From Saccharospirillum sp965652395 (lineage in GTDB: Bacteria; Pseudomonadota; Gammaproteobacteria; Pseudomonadales; Natronospirillaceae): a stretch of DNA of 64,000 nt. The notes below the pieces were generated by a model. The model ran no database searches, was not told where the DNA came from, and worked only from the letters and a program-made list of their open reading frames with translations. Shown here piece after piece: positions 1-9,354 of this stretch; the first letter of the stretch is position 1, and each line of letters starts with the position of its first letter. The stretch lies in contig CBFGUW010000025.1 in the NCBI GenBank assembly GCA_965652395.1, forward strand, positions 1 to 64,000, written 5' to 3'. Position numbers and translations under genes: made by a program.

Positions 1-388
1 AGCCTACAGAAAGTAGCTTAACTGGGTTGGTAATATCTGCTTGACCACGTCAAGCATTGCTGGCATAGAAGTGGTGCGTCTGTGATGCACCGAATTGGCT
101 ATGCATTAGTCAATTTGCGCAAAAAAGGTGAAGTAAAAGTCGTCAACTTGCGCCTCATTAAGGTGCCGATATCAAAATTGTTAGTCTGAACAGCTTTGAA
201 GCTCATTGTTCAGAGGTTCCCTAATTGTTGATTATATTGAGAAGTTGATGATTAAAATGGCTTCTTTATGTTTGAAAGCCTCAATCTGGTAAAGTCTACT
301 GAAGTGAATTCCGAATAAACATGGAATCTCTATCAGGCTATAGTATTGTTGATTCGAAAAATATATAAATATAGAGGTGTAAAAGTCA
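1..388. other. non-coding left flank of the polysaccharide island
   Basis: No convincing complete gene is visible. One frame stays open from about 34 to the TGA at 187-189 and would encode about 51 residues (including MHRIGYALVNLRKKG), but it has no start signal and I do not recognise it. It may be the tail of a decayed gene. The segment around 204-222 matches the end of the GAGCCTCTGAA-type element seen near 21434 and 63392, so an insertion-element remnant probably ends here. A weak promoter-like pair (TTGATT at 228-233, TTAAAA at 252-257, 18-bp spacer) precedes the first island gene. Confidence 0.4.
204..222. repeat. single end of a GAGCCTCTGAA-type palindromic/insertion element
   Basis: The stretch CATTGTTCAGAGGTTCCCT is close to the right-hand end of the 52-bp palindrome at 21434-21485 (AATTGTTCAGAGGCTCC) and to the ends of the 266-bp element at 63392-63657. 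Only one end lies in the window, so the rest of this element would be left of position 1 or decayed. Confidence 0.45.
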
Positions 389-1732
389 TTGTCATCTAAA
401 ATAGCTAATAGAGAAGTTTGCTGGAACCTTTTTTGGATGGTACTTGAGAAAGGTATCCGTCTAGTGGTCGGGATTTATGTCATAGCTTTGATAGCAAGAT
501 ACATGGGTCCTTCTGTATTTGGTCAGTTAAATTTTGCACTAGCTACATTGTCTGTGCTAGTTGTGATCGTTAATGTAGGACTTAATCGTATTGTAATACG
601 TGAGACTACTGCAGCTATCAATGACAATGAGATGAGGGCAGAGGTAGTAGCAACGGCATTCTTTCTAAGACTACTAGCTTCTTTAATTATAATGGCAATA
701 GTAGGGTTGGGAGTCGTATTTTATGCTGAAAATGGTAGTTTATTGCTGTTGGTGTTGGCATCAATCACATTAATTCCTTTTGACGTAGTTGATTTACATC
801 AGCAAGGAGTTGCTAAGATTCGAGGTGTATCAATAATAAGAACTACTGTTTTTATGATCAGTGCAGGCATGAAGATTGGAATTGTATATCTAAATGGAAG
901 TATTGCGTGGATATTTGCTCTGGTTTTTGTTGAGTATTTCTTGTTGGCATTAGGCTTTCTTTATCTTACAAATAAGATAAATGGTATGTCTTTTTTAAGT
1001 TTCACCAAATTTTCAAGATATAGAGCAGTAAGCTTTTTGAAAGAATCTTGGCCCGAACTAATAGCAGGTTTTAGCGGTGTATTATTTGTGCGATTAGATC
1101 AAATTATGCTTCAATTGATGCAGGGGGAAGAAAGTGTCGGGATATATTCTGCAGCAGTGAGGATATCTGAAGCTTGGTATTTCTTTCCGACAGCGATAAT
1201 TTCAGTTACTTTTCCAAAAATAGTACAGATGAAACATGAATCCGAGTCTAAGTTTTTGAAAGGATTGCAATTCCTGTATTCCACCATTGTCGCGTTTACA
1301 GTGTTTGTATGTTTGGGAATGATTTTGTTTTCCAGTTTTGTTATAGACCTACTATATGGTGTTGAGTATAGTCAAAGCGCAATAATTTTGAGATTTCACT
1401 GCTTAATAGCAATATTTATTTTTCTTGGCTCAGCATCTGGTTCATGGTTGGCTGCAGAAAAGAAGTTAATTTGGAATCTACACAGAAACCTTTTTGGTTT
1501 GATAGTGAACATTATTGCAAATGTCATATTAATACCTTCATATGGTCCAATAGGGGCTGCGTGGGCGACGTTAATTGCAGTGATTGCTGCTTTTTACCTG
1601 TTCGACATGTTTACTCCCAAACTCAGATTGATGTTCATTATGAAATCAAAGGCACTTTTCACATTAGGGATGAACTCTTTATTCTTGATCCCGAAAAAAG
1701 TAGGTGAAAACGAAAAGTACAGCGACTTATAG
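389..1732 (+). CDS. wzx: O-antigen/polysaccharide flippase (Wzx, MATE-like/MVF fold)
   Basis: Likely moves undecaprenyl-linked repeat units from the cytoplasmic to the periplasmic face of the inner membrane. The 447-residue product is almost entirely hydrophobic helices. Its opening, with a conserved RLVVGIYVIALIARYMGPSVFG-like segment near residues 24-45, is typical of polysaccharide-exporter flippases, and the length fits. The start is TTG at 389, chosen because AGAGGTG (373-379) lies 9 nt upstream; there is no better ATG nearby. It is the first gene of the island, and the Shine-Dalgarno sequence of the next gene overlaps its stop. Base composition is AT-rich. Wzx proteins diverge strongly, so the family is clear but the substrate is not. 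Confidence 0.85.
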   Translation: MSSKIANREVCWNLFWMVLEKGIRLVVGIYVIALIARYMGPSVFGQLNFALATLSVLVVIVNVGLNRIVIRETTAAINDNEMRAEVVATAFFLRLLASLIIMAIVGLGVVFYAENGSLLLLVLASITLIPFDVVDLHQQGVAKIRGVSIIRTTVFMISAGMKIGIVYLNGSIAWIFALVFVEYFLLALGFLYLTNKINGMSFLSFTKFSRYRAVSFLKESWPELIAGFSGVLFVRLDQIMLQLMQGEESVGIYSAAVRISEAWYFFPTAIISVTFPKIVQMKHESESKFLKGLQFLYSTIVAFTVFVCLGMILFSSFVIDLLYGVEYSQSAIILRFHCLIAIFIFLGSASGSWLAAEKKLIWNLHRNLFGLIVNIIANVILIPSYGPIGAAWATLIAVIAAFYLFDMFTPKLRLMFIMKSKALFTLGMNSLFLIPKKVGENEKYSDL

Positions 1733-1741
1733 AGGTGGTCA

Positions 1742-2554
1742 ATGAAACAAGAATATGATTTCGATAGAGATGGATTCGTTGTTCTCAGAAAAGTTTTCGA
1801 TGAAGATTATTTAAGCGAACGGCGCACCTTCCTTAAATCGCTAATTAAATATGCAGAGAATGACTATTATGATGAATTTGAACGCTATTATCTTAGGCAC
1901 AGAGCCGATCAAGGAGTGTTGTACGACTTATTTCAACGGCATCCTGAATTTAACGAGATGGCTCGGAACTCAAGGATTCTAGATTCTATCTCTGAAGTTC
2001 TAGGTGAAAATATATTCTTGTACGAAAATAGTCTTGTCTACAAACCTAAAGGAAAACGAAATGGAGTCCCATGGCATCAAGATTTTGTTTCTCGTCCGAA
2101 TGAGCCAAGAAAACTTATTGCCTGGTGCGCAATAGATCGTGTCTCAAAAGATACTGGGGCACTTAAAGTTATACCAGGCAGCCATCGCTTCGGGTTTCTA
2201 CCATGGTATCGAGTTAAGGGCGAAACACACCACGATAGAATTAATCTTGAGGGGGTAGATGTAACCAAGGCGATTCATATTGAGCTTGATCCAGGGGATG
2301 TACTAATTTTTAATCAACTCTTAGTTCATAGTAGTGATGAAATGAACAAAGATGAACTGAGATTAGTTTATAGGGCTTCATATCAAAGCTTTGAAGAGAT
2401 TTTTACACCTCGTGGTGCCCCGATAGTGGTGAGGGGAGGAGATGCTTATTCGTTGATGAAACGCTTTAATAAAATGCGTTCAAGTAATAGAAAGCCAGCT
2501 TTAATACGAGCAATAAATAGGGTTGGCAGGATACTTTCCGATTTTGGTTCTTGA
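1742..2554 (+). CDS. phytanoyl-CoA dioxygenase (PhyH) family oxygenase
   Basis: A 270-residue protein with the hallmarks of Fe(II)/2-oxoglutarate oxygenases of the PhyH family. The metal triad is visible as H112-x-D114 (in PWHQDF) and H196 (in NQLLVHSS), with Arg207 or Arg211 placed to bind 2-oxoglutarate. PGSH at 145-148 is also typical. The start ATG follows AGAGGTGG by 3 nt. It lies between the flippase and the radical SAM/pyruvyltransferase fusion, and its stop overlaps the TTG region of the next gene. From that context I infer hydroxylation or oxidation of a sugar, a lipid carrier or a small substituent of the repeat unit. The substrate cannot be read from sequence. Confidence 0.8.
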   Translation: MKQEYDFDRDGFVVLRKVFDEDYLSERRTFLKSLIKYAENDYYDEFERYYLRHRADQGVLYDLFQRHPEFNEMARNSRILDSISEVLGENIFLYENSLVYKPKGKRNGVPWHQDFVSRPNEPRKLIAWCAIDRVSKDTGALKVIPGSHRFGFLPWYRVKGETHHDRINLEGVDVTKAIHIELDPGDVLIFNQLLVHSSDEMNKDELRLVYRASYQSFEEIFTPRGAPIVVRGGDAYSLMKRFNKMRSSNRKPALIRAINRVGRILSDFGS

Positions 2555-2565
2555 AGGTGGTTATT

Positions 2566-4953
2566 TTGAACATAGACACTATTAAAACTCAGATACATTT
2601 ACTTACAGCCGAGCGTCCCCTTCCTCTAGAAAAGCCAAAAGTTATACAATTCCCAGTAATTGATATATGTAATTCTAGATGCCAGATGTGTAGGATTTGG
2701 GAAAATAAAAAAAGTGACGATATATCTGTCGAAGAACTGAAGAAAGGGCTGTCTGATCCCCTTTTCTCAGAGGTGCAATCAATAGGGTTTAATGGTGGAG
2801 AGCCTACTCTCCGGAAAGATTTAACAGAAATTGTTAAAGTAACAACTGACTGTTTACCATCACTTCGAAATGTATCACTAATCACAAATGCTTATAAATA
2901 TAAAGAAGTAAACCAACAGATAGAGCAAATGGGAAAGGTGTTGCGGAAAAGGAAGATTAATTTTGATGTTATGATTTCTTTGGATGGATATGGGGAAGTC
3001 CACGATAATGTGAGAGGAAGGAAAGGCAACTTTGAGCGTGCGCAGCACGTAATCGATTTTGTAAAAAAGTCCCCACTAGTTGATTCAGTTAGAATAGGTT
3101 GTACCGTAATTAGAGAAAATGTAAACTACCTCCCTGACCTACTGGAATATTGTATTCGAAATGATTTATATGTGAAGTTCCGGTTGGGAATTCCTCATCA
3201 AAGGTTGTACACTGAGAATCTCCAGGATCCTTATGCCCTTACATTTGAAGAAAAATATGAATTTGTAGAATTCTTAGAAGGACTTATTGAACACTATGAG
3301 CCTAGCATTATGCAGCGATTCTTTTATCGATCACTAGCAGACCAAATTAAGCTAGGGGCACCCAGAAAGGCTGGTTGTGATTGGCAATATCGGGGAGCTA
3401 CTATCACGGCTCGTGGAGAATTGGCATATTGCGCTGTTCAAAGTAAAGTGTTGGCTGAGAATATTGCTGATTCAAATAACATGTCTTCATATTTTGGGAA
3501 TAAAGAACACTTAAATTCAATATTGAAAAATCACTGTGATACTTGTCATCATGATTATGTGGGTGTACCAAATAAGAAAGAATATCGGAAGTTGTTCCTG
3601 CAAAGAATAGACAAAAAAATAGGTTTTAAGCGGAATATTAAGAAGGTTCCGGGTTATAGAATTGCCAGAGCTTGTCATTCTTATGTGCAATATAATAAAT
3701 CTCTTGAATATTTCAAATCAATACCTGAGCAGATTAACGTAGTTGAAGAAAATAATAAGGACGTATATAAGAAAAATGTTTTGATTTGTGGGTGGTATGG
3801 AACTGAGACATTAGGTGACAAAGCAATAATTGGCGGTATCATACAGACATTTAGAAAGTATTTACCCGAGGGAGCTAAATTTACTGTAGCATCCCTTAAC
3901 CCCTATGTGACGGAAATGACTCATCGGCAGATGGCCGAATTTGATGGGGTGCGTATTGTTAGTATTGAAGAAGCTATAGAGCTATCTTCAAAAATGGATT
4001 TTGTACTATTCGGGGGGGGGCCATTAATGGCTATACCATCTCTAGCCCCAATGCAAATAATTTTTGAACGTGCTAATAAGGCAGGAGCAGTAACACTTGC
4101 AACAGGGGTTGGAGTTGGACCATTAGGCGAAAGATGGCTTAATAAGAGCATTGCACGTATTTTGAATTTGTGTGATTACAAACTTTATCGCGATGAGAAA
4201 TCAAAAACAAATGCAGAAAGTTTAGGTGTGAACACAAAAAATGACTATGTAGTTGAAGATCCTGCTTTTACGTGGCTTTCAAGTCTTCCTAAGTCTAATC
4301 GTAGCGCTTCAGATACAGGAAAGAAAGTACTATTATTAGGGCTGCGTGATTTTCCTTATAGAGAATATGCGAAAGACATTCCGTTGTCTCAGGCATTAAG
4401 TATCAAGAAAAACTATGAATCGGAAGTGGTGAAAGCTATTAGGGAGCTCGTTAAGAACAACGATGATCTCATTGTCCGACCATTACCTATGTGTACAAAT
4501 CACTATGGAGGCGATGATAGATGGTTTTATCGACAGTTATTCCGTAAATGTGATGACATAGCTAGTTCATTAGATTATTCCTTATTAGGTAAGGAGTTAT
4601 CTCCAATTGAATATGTACAGAAAATTCAAAATTCTGACGCATTGTTGGCGATGCGATTCCATTCCTTAGTATTTGGAATAACATTAAATATCAACAGTGT
4701 AGCAATTGACTATACGATGGGTAAAGGTAAGGTTAAATCTTTAGGTGAACGCTTCAGTATTCCTCTGTTGGGTATTAATAATCTACGTGCTGAAGAAATA
4801 GTGTCAAATATATCTACTCAGATCAATAGGTCGCCACAATATATTGTGAAGAGAGAGCAACTTAAGTTTGATGCTGCTATTGCAGATATATTGAATGCTA
4901 ATTCATCCAGAAATAAAACAGGGAGTGTATTACTTGAAAGTTTTGATAGTTAA
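2566..4953 (+). CDS. radical SAM / polysaccharide pyruvyltransferase fusion protein
   Basis: One reading frame joins two enzymes. The N-terminal part (about residues 1-370) is a radical SAM domain with the CNSRCQMC cluster motif (Cys35, Cys39, Cys42). Further Cys residues in its second half (a C-x17-C pair and CDTCHHD) suggest a SPASM/Twitch-like auxiliary cluster. The C-terminal part (about 400-790) looks like a CsaB/PssM-type pyruvyltransferase: GWYGTETLGDKAII, FGGGPLMA, and AMRFHSLVFG near the end. TTG 2551 overlaps the previous stop, but TTG 2566 is preceded by GAAGGTGG at 2553-2560 and is the better start. Nine G residues at 4012-4020 encode the FGGG glycines. Both chemistries probably act on the same glycan; no single reaction can be assigned. 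Confidence 0.8.
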   Translation: MNIDTIKTQIHLLTAERPLPLEKPKVIQFPVIDICNSRCQMCRIWENKKSDDISVEELKKGLSDPLFSEVQSIGFNGGEPTLRKDLTEIVKVTTDCLPSLRNVSLITNAYKYKEVNQQIEQMGKVLRKRKINFDVMISLDGYGEVHDNVRGRKGNFERAQHVIDFVKKSPLVDSVRIGCTVIRENVNYLPDLLEYCIRNDLYVKFRLGIPHQRLYTENLQDPYALTFEEKYEFVEFLEGLIEHYEPSIMQRFFYRSLADQIKLGAPRKAGCDWQYRGATITARGELAYCAVQSKVLAENIADSNNMSSYFGNKEHLNSILKNHCDTCHHDYVGVPNKKEYRKLFLQRIDKKIGFKRNIKKVPGYRIARACHSYVQYNKSLEYFKSIPEQINVVEENNKDVYKKNVLICGWYGTETLGDKAIIGGIIQTFRKYLPEGAKFTVASLNPYVTEMTHRQMAEFDGVRIVSIEEAIELSSKMDFVLFGGGPLMAIPSLAPMQIIFERANKAGAVTLATGVGVGPLGERWLNKSIARILNLCDYKLYRDEKSKTNAESLGVNTKNDYVVEDPAFTWLSSLPKSNRSASDTGKKVLLLGLRDFPYREYAKDIPLSQALSIKKNYESEVVKAIRELVKNNDDLIVRPLPMCTNHYGGDDRWFYRQLFRKCDDIASSLDYSLLGKELSPIEYVQKIQNSDALLAMRFHSLVFGITLNINSVAIDYTMGKGKVKSLGERFSIPLLGINNLRAEEIVSNISTQINRSPQYIVKREQLKFDAAIADILNANSSRNKTGSVLLESFDS

Positions 4954-6172
4954 TACAACTGACATATCGGGTGGCGCGGCTAGAGCCGCTATAAGGTTGC
5001 ACAGCGCACTGCTGAACGAAGGTGTTCAGAGTGAAATGCTAGTGCAATCTAAATTAAGCGATAATGACTCCGTTTATACCCGTGATGGTATTTTAAATAA
5101 GGTGTTTTCAAAGCTACGACCTACACTAGATTCACTACCGCTGTATAAATATAGAGATAAGAGGAAGTCACTATTTAGTACTGCCTGGTTTCCAAGTAGA
5201 ATTGTCAAGAACATTAACGCTGCTAATCCCGATATTGTGCATCTGCATTGGATTAATAGTGGAATGATTCCTATTTCGGAGCTTTCGAGAATAAAGGCAC
5301 CAGTTGTTTGGAGCCTTCATGATATGTGGCCATTTACTGGAGGTTGTCATTATGATGCAGGTTGCGATAAGTATCAAAATGAATGTGGGTCATGCCCGAT
5401 ATTAATGTCAAGTAAGAATAATGATATTAGCAGAAAAATAATTCGCAAAAAATTAAATGTATTTAAGTCGAAGGAGGAAATAACTGTTGTAGGTCTAAGT
5501 AAGTGGTTAGCTGATTGCGCTCGAAAAAGCGCCGTTTTTAAGAATGAAAACGTTATAAACCTTCCTAACCCTATAGATACAAATCAGTTCAAGTCAATAG
5601 ATAAAGAAGTAGCGCGAGATATATTGAATTTGCCTCAAGATAAGCGATTAGTTTTATTTGGGGCTATTAATGCTACGGGGGATGCTAGAAAAGGTTTTAA
5701 AGAGCTTTCTAGTGCGATTCAACTAATTGATAATGACAATGTTGAGTTATTTGTATTTGGCAGTTCTACGCCAAAGGAATCTCAAAATTTCAATAGGAAT
5801 GTGCATTACTTAGGTCATATCTATGACGACGTTACGTTAAGAATAGTATATAGTGCAGCGGATGTTATGGTGGTTCCGAGTTTACAGGAAAATTTGTCAA
5901 ATACTATAATGGAATCTATGGCTTGTGGGACGCCTGTCGTAGCGTTTGACATTGGTGGCAACAGAGACTTAATAGACCATCAAATTAATGGTTATCTTTC
6001 TAAACCATATGACTCGATGGATTTAGCACGTGGGATTAATTGGGTTATAAACAACGTAATGACTTCTAGTGAATTATCAGTAAACTCTGTAAACAAGATA
6101 AAGACTGCTTTCGATGAAAAAATAGTGGTTAAAAAATATATCGACCTATACAAGGAAATAACAGAGAAATGA
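4934..6172 (+). CDS. GT4-type glycosyltransferase (WcaC-like)
   Basis: A GT-B fold retaining glycosyltransferase acting at the cytoplasmic face. It shows the N-terminal GGAARAAIRLHSAL segment, HDMWPFTGGCHYDAGC in the middle, and the C-terminal nucleotide-sugar region VVPSLQENLSNTIMESMACG, with its Glu and GTPVVAFDIGG. The open frame begins at 4895, but TTG 4934 gives the natural KVLIVNTT beginning and follows GGGAG (4921-4925) by 8 nt. This still overlaps the fusion gene by 20 bp, so the two are translationally coupled. Its stop overlaps gmd (ATGA). The closest family I recall is colanic-acid WcaC. Donor and acceptor are unknown, although fucose from the adjacent gmd/fcl pair is a fair guess. 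Confidence 0.8.
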   Translation: MKVLIVNTTDISGGAARAAIRLHSALLNEGVQSEMLVQSKLSDNDSVYTRDGILNKVFSKLRPTLDSLPLYKYRDKRKSLFSTAWFPSRIVKNINAANPDIVHLHWINSGMIPISELSRIKAPVVWSLHDMWPFTGGCHYDAGCDKYQNECGSCPILMSSKNNDISRKIIRKKLNVFKSKEEITVVGLSKWLADCARKSAVFKNENVINLPNPIDTNQFKSIDKEVARDILNLPQDKRLVLFGAINATGDARKGFKELSSAIQLIDNDNVELFVFGSSTPKESQNFNRNVHYLGHIYDDVTLRIVYSAADVMVVPSLQENLSNTIMESMACGTPVVAFDIGGNRDLIDHQINGYLSKPYDSMDLARGINWVINNVMTSSELSVNSVNKIKTAFDEKIVVKKYIDLYKEITEK

Positions 6173-7293
6173 AAAAAGCATTGATTACTGGTATAACCGG
6201 GCAGGATGGCTCTTATCTTGCTGAATTCCTGCTTGAAAAAGGTTATCAAGTACACGGAATAAAACGACGGGCATCCTCATTTAATACACAGCGCGTTGAT
6301 CATCTTTATCAAGATCCACATGTTGAACACCAGAATTTTATTTTGCATTATGGAGATCTAACAGACTCTTCTAACCTCACGCGTATTTTGCAGGAGGTTC
6401 AGCCTGACGAGGTCTATAATTTAGGTGCTCAGTCTCACGTAGCAGTGAGTTTTGAATCACCAGAGTACACTGCTGATGTGGATGCTATCGGTACACTTCG
6501 TTTACTTGAGGCTATTAGGTTTTTAGGGTTTGAAAAGAAAACTCGATTTTATCAGGCATCGACCTCTGAGCTATACGGTCTTGTCCAAGAAGTACCTCAA
6601 AACGAAAGTACTCCGTTTCACCCTCGGTCACCGTATGCGGTAGCCAAACTTTATGCGTATTGGATTACCGTAAATTATCGAGAAGCATATGGAATGTATG
6701 CATGTAATGGCTTGCTGTTTAATCATGAATCCCCTCGACGCGGTGAGACATTTGTTACTAGGAAAATAACTAGAGGCCTTGCAAATATTGCACAAGGGCT
6801 TGAAAGTTGCCTTTATATGGGAAACATGAATGCGCTTAGAGACTGGGGGCATGCCAAGGATTATGTACGCATGCAATGGATGATGTTACAGCAGGAAGAA
6901 CCAAAGGATTATGTCATCTCAACTGGCAAACAGTACTCAGTTCGGGATTTTATTCTTTGGAGTGCGTCAGAGTTAGGTATTAAGTTGGCGTTTAAAGGTG
7001 CAGGAATTGAGGAGTATGGTGTTGTAGAATATGTTGAGGGCGATTTAGCACCCGAAGTAAAAGTTGGAGATATAATCGTACGCGTAGATCCTCGATATTT
7101 TCGACCAGCAGAAGTAGAGACACTTTTAGGTGATCCTACTAAAGCAAAAGAGGAACTTGGTTGGGTACCAGAAATTACTGCACAGCAAATGTGTGCTGAG
7201 ATGATAGCAGAGGACCTGAAATCAGCTCGTCGTTTTGCATTATTAAGAAAGCACGGTCTTGAACTACCTGTATCACTGGAGAACGGAAAATGA
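6169..7293 (+). CDS. gmd: GDP-mannose 4,6-dehydratase
   Basis: Converts GDP-D-mannose to GDP-4-keto-6-deoxy-D-mannose with bound NADP, the first step to GDP-L-fucose. The 374-residue length is standard. The Rossmann motif GITGQDGSYLAEFLLEKGY starts at residue 8. Catalytic residues fall at the same numbers as in the E. coli enzyme: Thr132, Glu134, Tyr156 and Lys160 (YAVAK). The gene overlaps the preceding glycosyltransferase and the following fcl by four bases each. Unlike its neighbours it is well conserved, and the identification is firm. The phosphomannomutase at 26856 would supply its precursor. Confidence 0.97.
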   Translation: MKKALITGITGQDGSYLAEFLLEKGYQVHGIKRRASSFNTQRVDHLYQDPHVEHQNFILHYGDLTDSSNLTRILQEVQPDEVYNLGAQSHVAVSFESPEYTADVDAIGTLRLLEAIRFLGFEKKTRFYQASTSELYGLVQEVPQNESTPFHPRSPYAVAKLYAYWITVNYREAYGMYACNGLLFNHESPRRGETFVTRKITRGLANIAQGLESCLYMGNMNALRDWGHAKDYVRMQWMMLQQEEPKDYVISTGKQYSVRDFILWSASELGIKLAFKGAGIEEYGVVEYVEGDLAPEVKVGDIIVRVDPRYFRPAEVETLLGDPTKAKEELGWVPEITAQQMCAEMIAEDLKSARRFALLRKHGLELPVSLENGK

Positions 7294-8261
7294 CTGATCT
7301 GAATACTTCGATATATGTCGCTGGTGACAAAGGTATGGTCGGTTCCTCGATTGTAAGACAATTGAAAAAGAAAGGCTATAGAAACATTATTACAAAGAAG
7401 CGAACTGAGCTAGATTTAACAAATCAGAAGCAAGTTGCTGACTTTTTTCATAGTGAAAAAATTGATCAGGTATATTTAGCAGCTGCCAAAGTTGGCGGTA
7501 TTCATGCTAATTATGCTTATCCAGCTGAGTTTATTTATAACAATTTGATGATAGAGTGTAATACCATCAAGGCTGCTCATGATGCTGGGGTAAATAAGTT
7601 GCTTTTTTTAGGCTCATCCTGTATCTATCCAAAATATGCAAGCCAACCAATTAAAGAAGATGCATTACTTACAGGTACACTTGAGCCCACAAACGAATCA
7701 TATGCAGTTGCAAAGATTGCAGGTATTAAGTTGTGTGAAAGTTACAATCGACAATTCGGAAGGGATTATCGGAGTGTAATGCCAACCAATCTATATGGGC
7801 CAAACGATAATTTTCATCCGGAAAACTCACATGTCATACCAGCTCTCATGCGTCGCTTTCATGAAGCAAAAAAATCTCGAGCTTCGGAAGTTACTGTATG
7901 GGGAAGTGGAAAACCTATGCGCGAATTCCTACATGTAGATGACATGGCTGCAGCGAGTGTTTATATTATGAATTTAGATATTGATAAATACCACGAGTAT
8001 ACGTCGCCTATGTTGTCTCATATAAATGTTGGCACAGGAATAGATTGCTCTATAAAAGAGTTAGCAGAAACTATGGCTAAAGTTGTTGGATTTAATGGCG
8101 AAGTTAGTTTTGACAGAACAAAGCCAGATGGAACCCCTCGTAAACTTTTAGATGTAAGCCGTTTAAGAAGTCTTGGCTGGACTGCACAAATAAGTCTTAG
8201 CGAAGGGCTTTCAGATACATATCAATGGTTCCTGGACAATCAGAGTGTTGTTCGATATTGA
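7290..8261 (+). CDS. fcl: GDP-L-fucose synthase
   Basis: Epimerase/reductase turning GDP-4-keto-6-deoxymannose into GDP-L-fucose with NADPH. The 323-residue short-chain dehydrogenase shows an N-terminal AGDKGMVGSSIVRQL nucleotide-binding loop, the GSSCIYPK active-site segment (residues 108-115), and Tyr138/Lys142 in SYAVAKIAG. MPTNLYGPNDNFHPENSHVIPA follows, carrying the family His residues. It starts inside the gmd stop (ATGA), so the two are co-translated. The pair implies that L-fucose is a component of the polysaccharide. Confidence 0.96.
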   Translation: MTDLNTSIYVAGDKGMVGSSIVRQLKKKGYRNIITKKRTELDLTNQKQVADFFHSEKIDQVYLAAAKVGGIHANYAYPAEFIYNNLMIECNTIKAAHDAGVNKLLFLGSSCIYPKYASQPIKEDALLTGTLEPTNESYAVAKIAGIKLCESYNRQFGRDYRSVMPTNLYGPNDNFHPENSHVIPALMRRFHEAKKSRASEVTVWGSGKPMREFLHVDDMAAASVYIMNLDIDKYHEYTSPMLSHINVGTGIDCSIKELAETMAKVVGFNGEVSFDRTKPDGTPRKLLDVSRLRSLGWTAQISLSEGLSDTYQWFLDNQSVVRY

Positions 8262-8282
8262 TAATAACTACTGGATTTTAAT

Positions 8283-9089
8283 ATGCAGAATAAGTATATC
8301 AAAGAAAATAACTTATCTCTATTGGATTGTCAGGATGATCGTCGGCCAGTAGTTAGTATTATAACTGTTGTGTTTAATAGGGTAGATGTAATAGAAAAAA
8401 CAATCGAAAGTGTATTGGAGCAAAAATATAATAAAATAGAATATATAGTGATAGATGGTGGCTCTGATGATGGTACTGTGGATATTATAAAGAAGTACAG
8501 GGATAAGATTAATTATTGGATAAGCGAGAGCGATGGAGGGATATATAATGCTATGAATAAAGCATTGTCATATGTTACTGGCGAATGGGTTATATATATG
8601 AATGCCGGTGATTGGTTTGTCGACTCTAGCGTAATTGGGAAAATATTCAACGGTACAAATTATAATGAATTTGATGTAATCTACGGTAATCATGAGATTC
8701 GTTATTTAAGTGGAAAGGTACGTTTTGTTAGAGCCGGAAACATAGAAGCTATATGGAAAGGTTCTCAATTTTCTCACCAGTCAGTTTTTGTAAGGAAGAA
8801 CCTCCAGATGAAAAAATTTAGAGAGGACTTAAATATAGTTTCTGATTTTGAATTCTTTTACCAAGCATGGAAGCAAAATTGTCGTTTTATTCATATAGAT
8901 GTAACTGTATCCTCATATGAGGTAGGGGGGGTGTCAGATCAAAAAAGACTAGTATCTACACTTGAGCGTTGGTCGGTGATTGATCATGATATGAAAGTCA
9001 ATGTATATTACGCTAGTATTTTTTTAATTGAAGCTTTCAAAGCAACTTTGAAACGATGCCTTCGGGTATTAAAGCTATATGATAATTGA
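8283..9089 (+). CDS. family 2 glycosyltransferase (WcaA/WcaE-like)
   Basis: GT-A fold transferase of 268 residues. The N-terminal VSIITVVFNRVDVIEKTIESV is followed by DGGSDDGT (58-65), ESDGGIYNAMNKAL (82-95) and the metal-site region NAGDWF (107-112); this pattern is typical of WcaA/WcaE-type transferases. It sits 21 bp after fcl with only a weak Shine-Dalgarno. A run of seven G residues (8925-8931) in an otherwise AT-rich gene encodes Gly-Gly near residues 215-216. Donor sugar and linkage cannot be inferred. Confidence 0.85.
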   Translation: MQNKYIKENNLSLLDCQDDRRPVVSIITVVFNRVDVIEKTIESVLEQKYNKIEYIVIDGGSDDGTVDIIKKYRDKINYWISESDGGIYNAMNKALSYVTGEWVIYMNAGDWFVDSSVIGKIFNGTNYNEFDVIYGNHEIRYLSGKVRFVRAGNIEAIWKGSQFSHQSVFVRKNLQMKKFREDLNIVSDFEFFYQAWKQNCRFIHIDVTVSSYEVGGVSDQKRLVSTLERWSVIDHDMKVNVYYASIFLIEAFKATLKRCLRVLKLYDN

Positions 9090-9354
9090 GAAGAGTATTA
9101 AATGATCAATTTCTGTTGTCAATAATTGCATCTTATCATTATTATTTGATTTTATGTATAAAGAATTCAATTGTTGAAACATGGTTGATATCGCTTACGT
9201 TTAAGTTTCACTGTTGTATTATGATAATCTTATGTGCTAAATGATGCTATTCACAAGTGATGTGTTGTTACTAGTTTGTCCCATATGTTCTTACATGAAA
9301 TTGTAATGACTAATTACTTGTTGTGAAAGTGTCGTATTGTTCTGGTGGTGTAAA
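9090..9354. other. AT-rich gap between glycosyltransferase and wzy
   Basis: A 265-bp stretch, strongly AT-rich, with no open frame of note and no obvious hairpin terminator. It is the largest gap inside the otherwise closely packed island and may hold a secondary promoter for wzy and the two downstream glycosyltransferases, but I see no convincing promoter motif. Confidence 0.4.

Noticed and set aside
1444..1707. 87-codon ORF inside wzx in another frame
   Set aside because: Entirely within the flippase gene, with no ribosome site and no sign of independent coding.
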